DNA of 64,000 nucleotides from Coprinopsis marcescibilis (Eukaryota > Basidiomycota > Agaricomycetes > Agaricales > Psathyrellaceae). The stretch's first letter is position 1. Each line of letters opens with the position of its first letter. This document shows positions 59,896 through 64,000 of the stretch, piece after piece. The stretch is taken from the NCBI GenBank assembly GCA_004369085.1, contig ML210240.1, positions 1 to 64,000 on the forward strand. The letters are read 5' to 3'. The translations under genes were made by a program, and so were the position numbers. Below the pieces are notes generated by a model. That model was given only the letters and a program-made list of their open reading frames with translations. It was not told where the DNA came from and ran no database searches.

Positions 59896-61513
59896 ATGGA
59901 TAAGAGTCTTGACGAGGTACGAAAATTTCGCTCGGTGTTGAACGTGTCGTGGCAGCGTGTCTGACAGTAAAAATTAGCTCATTGCCTCCAAGCCCAAGGG
60001 AGGAGCACGCCGTGGCACCGGTCGCCGCTCGACTGGACGGATTCAGATTCTTGGAAAACCCACTGTTGGCCCTAATACAAGGTCTCGCGCTGTTGCACCC
60101 GTCGTCGCCACCAACATCCCCACCAGTCAGCCTTCTTTGGCCGATAAGATCGTTGTTTCGAACCTCCCTATCGATGTGAGCGAAGCTCAAGTTAAGGTAC
60201 GGTTGTCTTGAAATAGATTAAGAAGGGCGTTTGATCTGATATCCCTTTCAGGAGCTTTTCGCTACCACCGTTGGACCCCTCCGTGAAGTCACCCTCCACT
60301 ACGACTCTCATGGCAAGTCAAAAGGCGTTGCCACAGTTGTCTTCAACCGCAAAGGGGACGGCAACAAGGCTTATACTCAATACAACAACCGACTCATCGA
60401 TGGCAGTTAGTATCGACTCCTCCATTCGTCTCGTCTTCCCGCTGTTATGACTGGCAAACGCAGTCGTTTGCTTTGGATTTCTAAGTTCCAGTGGATCCGT
60501 GGCTCCCTGTCTCTGCCGCCCTTTTTTGGTTGTATCGAAGATTTCCTTTGCCCCAAAGATGGAGACCCTTATGGATGTTGGCTCGGCATACCAGCATTCA
60601 AGCTAGCCCATTCTCCCGTGGATGTGAGCTGCTGCGCGGTGATACTTCCGGAATCGTCGCGCAGTCGTTCCTTGAGTCAGAGGCTTGATCACCCTCGGAT
60701 TCGGAACATGCTCTGCCACCTCGTATCTACATTCTCTAGAAGATGGTGGGCACACCTGCAGAACGGTTGATCGAGGTGGTTCGGCGGGTTGAAGGAACCG
60801 TCGTGCAACGTGTGGTGACGGAGTACGTCGCGTGTCCTCCATGGTGTCCCAAGTGGAGCCATGTAGTGTGGGTGATGCGTTACTTGTTTTGTTGGAGTCA
60901 AGATGGGTAGCCTCTCGACATGTCGGTGGAAAGAAGTTTGGACGCAAGCGAACGGACCTTTTTTTGGCAACAGACAGAGACATAGCTTCGCTGAAACTGG
61001 TAACGAAGATGGCCAATTGCCCTCATTCTACTATTCTTCTTGGTGCTCGAACCATTGAACAGCCGACTAATGATGTCTCCGCTCTTCCCCTCCCACCGCA
61101 ATCCGTTTATCTATAGAACGCCCAATGAAGATTGAAATCGTCGTCGACCCTATTCGAGCTGCCCCGCTTGCCTCTCGTGTTGCACCTGCTGCGGTCGCTG
61201 CCCCAGTTGTCGGTGCCCCAAGGTTGGTTTATTCCCTTGTTATTGAGTGTAACAATACTTACCCTTTCGTAGAAATGGTGGCCCTGTCCGTCGCCGACGT
61301 GGTGGTGGTGGTGGTGGTAGAGGAGGTGCAGGTGCTCCAGGCGGTCCAGGTGGTAAGCGAGGCGAAAGGCCTCAAAAGTCTGCCGCCGACCTCGATGCCG
61401 AGATGGAGGTTTGTAATTTTGGCTTCTGTATCAAAATGGGATAACTGATACGAGTTTGGCAATAGGATTACACTGCGGCTGCCAGCGGCCCTGCTGCGCC
61501 TGCAACGGCTTAA
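59896..61513 (+). CDS. yra1: mRNA export adaptor YRA1/ALYREF (THO/TREX)
   Basis: This is an RNA-binding adaptor that loads the export receptor onto mRNA in TREX. A tiny exon MDKSLDE is followed by an RG-rich segment (GARRGTGRRSTGRIQ) and an RRM with RNP2 IVVSNLPIDV and RNP1-like KSKGVATVVF. After a 711-nt intron (60406-61116) the frame resumes exactly at the end of the RRM, DG-KRPMKIEIVVDP. An RGG tail (RRRRGGGGGGRGGAGAPGG) and the C-terminal AADLDAEMEDYTAAASG end at TAA 61511-61513. The C-terminal LDAEMEDY motif is a hallmark of REF proteins. The long intron is unlike all other introns in the window. Confidence 0.9.
60406..61116 (+). other. 711-nt intron of YRA1
   Basis: The donor GTTAGT and the acceptor TCTATAG bracket 711 nt, while introns elsewhere in the window are about 45-80 nt. 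The flanking exon ends join in phase to give DGKRPMKIE, conserved in the family. Frames inside (for example 60447-60770) do not look coding. It could hold alternative exons or a regulatory structure. Confidence 0.75.
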
Positions 61514-62095
61514 GCTTGTTCTCTATCTCTGGTTTCCTATGTTGTAATTCATCCTGTAACATTCTTGCCTTTTAATATGTTTTACTATACCCTTTTGCAT
61601 GCTTCTCTCCGATCTCGTTTAGAAAGACATTCCTGTGTTTCCAAGAATGTATTTCGTATACGTTCCGAATCGTAAAACCTGGTAATGCCTGCAATTTCGT
61701 CGTTAATTGCATGTTCGGCGGCCGAAGTCAGTGGAATGGAAAGAGAATGGATTGGAAGAAATGATTTTGGTCCTGAATCGTTCGAGGAGGATTTCTCGTT
61801 GCGGCCACGTGATATTTGATATTTCAAAAAATCCGAAGTGACCTGATTTACTGAACCGTGGTGGAATCCAATTATCAATAAAAAGCCAGATCATTTCTGG
61901 AAAGTCTCCCCAGGTTTGTTCCTTCCCTTCCACCAGCTCCCCAAGTCTTCTCCTTTGTGAGTGTTCAGCTTTTCCTCTGTATCGGGCGGATTAAGCCGTA
62001 CAAGTGCCGTGGAATATGCGTCGACCGCGTCTCCTGGCATTTCTCGCGCGATTCGCTGGCAACTTCAGGGACTAATTATCGTCCTTTCCAGCATA
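61514..62095. other. Spacer between YRA1 and ERG6
   Basis: This holds the YRA1 3' region and the ERG6 promoter with its leader. Minus-strand frames near 61585-61933 lack motifs. Confidence 0.4.
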
Positions 62096-63386
62096 ATGTC
62101 TGCCAGCACCACTGCTCTCAAGGATGGCCGCGTCCAAAACCGTGTGGAGAACTACACCAAGTTCTGGAAAAAGGACTTGAAGACCGAGCAGGAAGACGAC
62201 AACAGCGCTCGTCTGGACAAGTACACCGAGGTCGTTAACGGTGCGCAATTCTTTGAATCACAAACTATGTTCGTGTATTCAACGTAACTTCTTATCAGGC
62301 TACTATGATGGTGCTACTGAGCTCTACGAATACGGCTGGGCCCAGTCTTTCCACTTCTCTCGCTTCTACAAGGGTGAAGCATTCCACGCATCGCTTGCTC
62401 GCCATGAACACTACCTCGCTGCTCAAATGGGTCTCCGCCCTGGCATGCGAGTCCTCGACGTCGGCTGCGGTGTTGGTGGCCCTGCCCGTGAAATTGCCCA
62501 GTTCAGCGACTCAACCATCATTGGATTGAACAACAACGACTTCCAGATTCAACGCGCCAAGAAGTACACCAAAAAGGCTGGTCTTGAGGACCAGGTCAGC
62601 TTCGTCAAGGGCGATTTCATGAAGCTCTCTGAGCAATTCGGCGAAAACTCGTTCGATGCTGGTGCGTACAATTTTTATCAATTCAGTTTCGCTGGCTATA
62701 CTCAATTGGCTCCGTGACATAGTCTATGCCATTGAGGCCACCGTGCACGCACCCACATGGGAGGGTGTTTACGGCGAAATCTTCAAAATCCTTAAGCCAG
62801 GAGGAGTCGTAAGTTTTGACTGTTCTTTGTGGTGCTTGATATCTCCGTGTGCTGACGGATTCCGCTAATAGTTCGGTGTTTACGAATGGTGCATGACCGA
62901 CGATTGGGATCCTTCCAACCCTGAACATAAGGAGCTTGCCCACCAAATTGAGCTTGGAAACGGTATTCCCGAAATGCGACCTCTCCGAGTAGCCCGTCAG
63001 GCGCTCAAGAACGTTGGTTTCGAAATCGAGCACGAGGAGGACCTTGCTGACCGACCTGATCCCATCCCTTGGTATTATCCTTTGGAGGGTGATATCAGCA
63101 AAGCGCAAACTTTCTGGGACTACATCACTGTCTGGCGGATGAGCTGGAGTGGAAAGATCGTTACCCATAGCGCTCTCCGTGTCCTCGAGTTGGTCGGCCT
63201 GGTGCCAAAGGGTACACACGACGTTGGTGAATCCCTCAAAGTTGCTGCTGACGCGCTGGTTGCTGGTGGACAAAAGAAGGTGAGCTTGGTGATGACTTGT
63301 TTATCCCGGATGGTTGCTCACTCTATTGCGTTCTCTAGCTCTTCACCCCTATGTACCTTGCTGTTAGCAGAAAGCCCAATAACTAG
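62096..63386 (+). CDS. erg6: Sterol 24-C-methyltransferase
   Basis: ERG6 transfers a methyl group from S-adenosylmethionine to C-24 of zymosterol in ergosterol synthesis, at the ER and lipid droplets. It starts [20 protein letters not shown]. After the first intron come [19 protein letters not shown] (the conserved sterol-binding region), SAM motif [54 protein letters not shown], and [11 protein letters not shown]. The C-terminal half with [20 protein letters not shown] is typical. The last exon ends [12 protein letters not shown] with TAG at 63384-63386. All methyltransferase motifs are intact, and five or six short introns are visible. Confidence 0.95.
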
Positions 63387-63616
63387 ATAATTTACTTTGC
63401 ATACGTCTTACTATCTCATCGCACATATACCCACTTCATATAATGCAGTAATGGACTAGGATTCCCGTACTTATTGTTCTGGAAGAATTTGTGAGTGGGT
63501 GACGAATCCGCAGACCGTGGAATCAGAACCCGGTAAACGCCGAGGCATGAGATTCCCTGTGACAGACCGAAATCGTGCCTTTTGGGGTCAGACCACCATT
63601 GGTTTTCGATTTCTGG
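63387..63616. other. Spacer between ERG6 and the last gene
   Basis: This is the 3' region of ERG6 and the upstream region of the partial gene. Nothing distinctive is seen. Confidence 0.35.
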
Positions 63617-64000
63617 ATGATGTCCAGTGATCCCAGGGTGCCGGTTCAGCAGAAACCCCGTCAACCCAAAAGCTATACCGAACCACAAATCGAGTTTCTG
63701 AAAAGGTCAGTTTTCGACCCTCTCGCTGGAGACATGGCCGACGGCCAGGGCTAATGATTCTTGTCAGTCATCTACCAGAGTTTGAACGACGCAGCCATGG
63801 CACAGTGCGAGGAGATGCGAAGAAATATGCCCTAGACCGGGCCTCAGAGTTTATCCAGACGTTTGGATTGCCCCAAGAGTTCCATACTCTCGAGGAGGGG
63901 GATTCACGGTTCAAAGAGGTATATATTTTGCTTGCCTCATGTTCTCCATGCCACTTTGCCAATCCAGTTTGCCTGGCTAGCAAATATACAACTGGTTCAA
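63617..64000 (+). CDS. 5' part of a multicopy-family gene of unknown function, cut by the window edge
   Basis: Exon 1 starts at the tandem ATGs at 63617 (MMSSDPRVPVQQKPRQ) and reads KSYTEPQIEFLK. An intron at 63706-63768 joins in phase to SHLPEFERRSHGTVRGDAKK and YALDRASEFIQTFGLPQEFH. A second intron (63920-63968) leads to FAWLANIQLVQ at the window end. I recall similar N-termini (a FTPEQ..FLKSHLPEFE block) in large repeated hypothetical families of Agaricomycetes, possibly element-associated. The function is unknown and the 3' end lies outside the window. Confidence 0.55.

Noticed and set aside
60447..60770. 107-codon open frame inside the long YRA1 intron
   Set aside because: No domain, no splice support and a conserved exon junction bypasses it.

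Overview
The window comes from a mushroom-type basidiomycete, most likely an Agaricomycete. Nearly every gene is split by many short introns of about 50-60 nt with GT..AG ends. The window is rich in NACHT NTPase genes of the fungal NLR type. It also carries a multicopy gene family that I recognise from Agaricomycete genomes. There is no bacterial-type organisation, and I found no rRNA, tRNA or CRISPR array.

Layout. (a) 0.4-7.4 kb: a divergent two-gene unit that looks like a mobile element. A large minus-strand gene and a small plus-strand partner share a 241-bp promoter and are flanked by ACATC/GATGT-rich subterminal repeats. A GC-rich palindrome lies further out at positions 1 and 8138 in inverted orientation. 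(b) 8.5-10.9 kb: NACHT protein 1, minus strand. (c) 11.8-16.6 kb: two tandem duplications, namely two paralogous 73/78-residue proteins and two paralogous TauD/TfdA-type dioxygenases. (d) 17-42 kb: mostly ordinary cellular genes: an F-box protein, a zinc alcohol dehydrogenase, a secreted acid sphingomyelinase-like phosphodiesterase, an arrestin-like protein, malic enzyme, a single-pass membrane protein, an MRP-type ABC transporter and an Old Yellow Enzyme. (e) 43.1-58.1 kb: a co-directional NLR cluster. It contains NACHT protein 2, an NLR with 11 ankyrin repeats followed by TPRs, a NACHT gene broken by an in-frame TAG, and NACHT protein 4. A 156-bp MITE-like element and an orphan membrane-anchor gene interrupt the cluster. 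(f) 58.8-63.4 kb: housekeeping genes: RNA polymerase III subunit RPC31/RPC7, divergent from the mRNA export adaptor YRA1/ALYREF, then sterol C-24 methyltransferase ERG6. (g) 63.6 kb to the end: the 5' part of another gene from a multicopy family.

The most interesting material is the NLR set. Four NACHT proteins share a compact N-terminal motif (F-x-G-A-[SH]-x-F-x-[IV]-x4-[MF]-x-D) between a variable head and the NTPase, and they have no sensor repeats. The neighbouring fifth NLR has a different head, a degenerate Walker B and an unusual ANK-to-TPR sensor. Other points worth a second look are the two-gene transposon-like unit, a 711-nt intron in the YRA1 homologue that recalls the large regulatory intron of yeast YRA1, and the duplicated SYGGW-type small proteins.

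Exon structures were worked out by eye from splice consensus and reading phase. Gene ends are generally firmer than 5' ends. Functions are assigned from recalled family motifs, not from searches.
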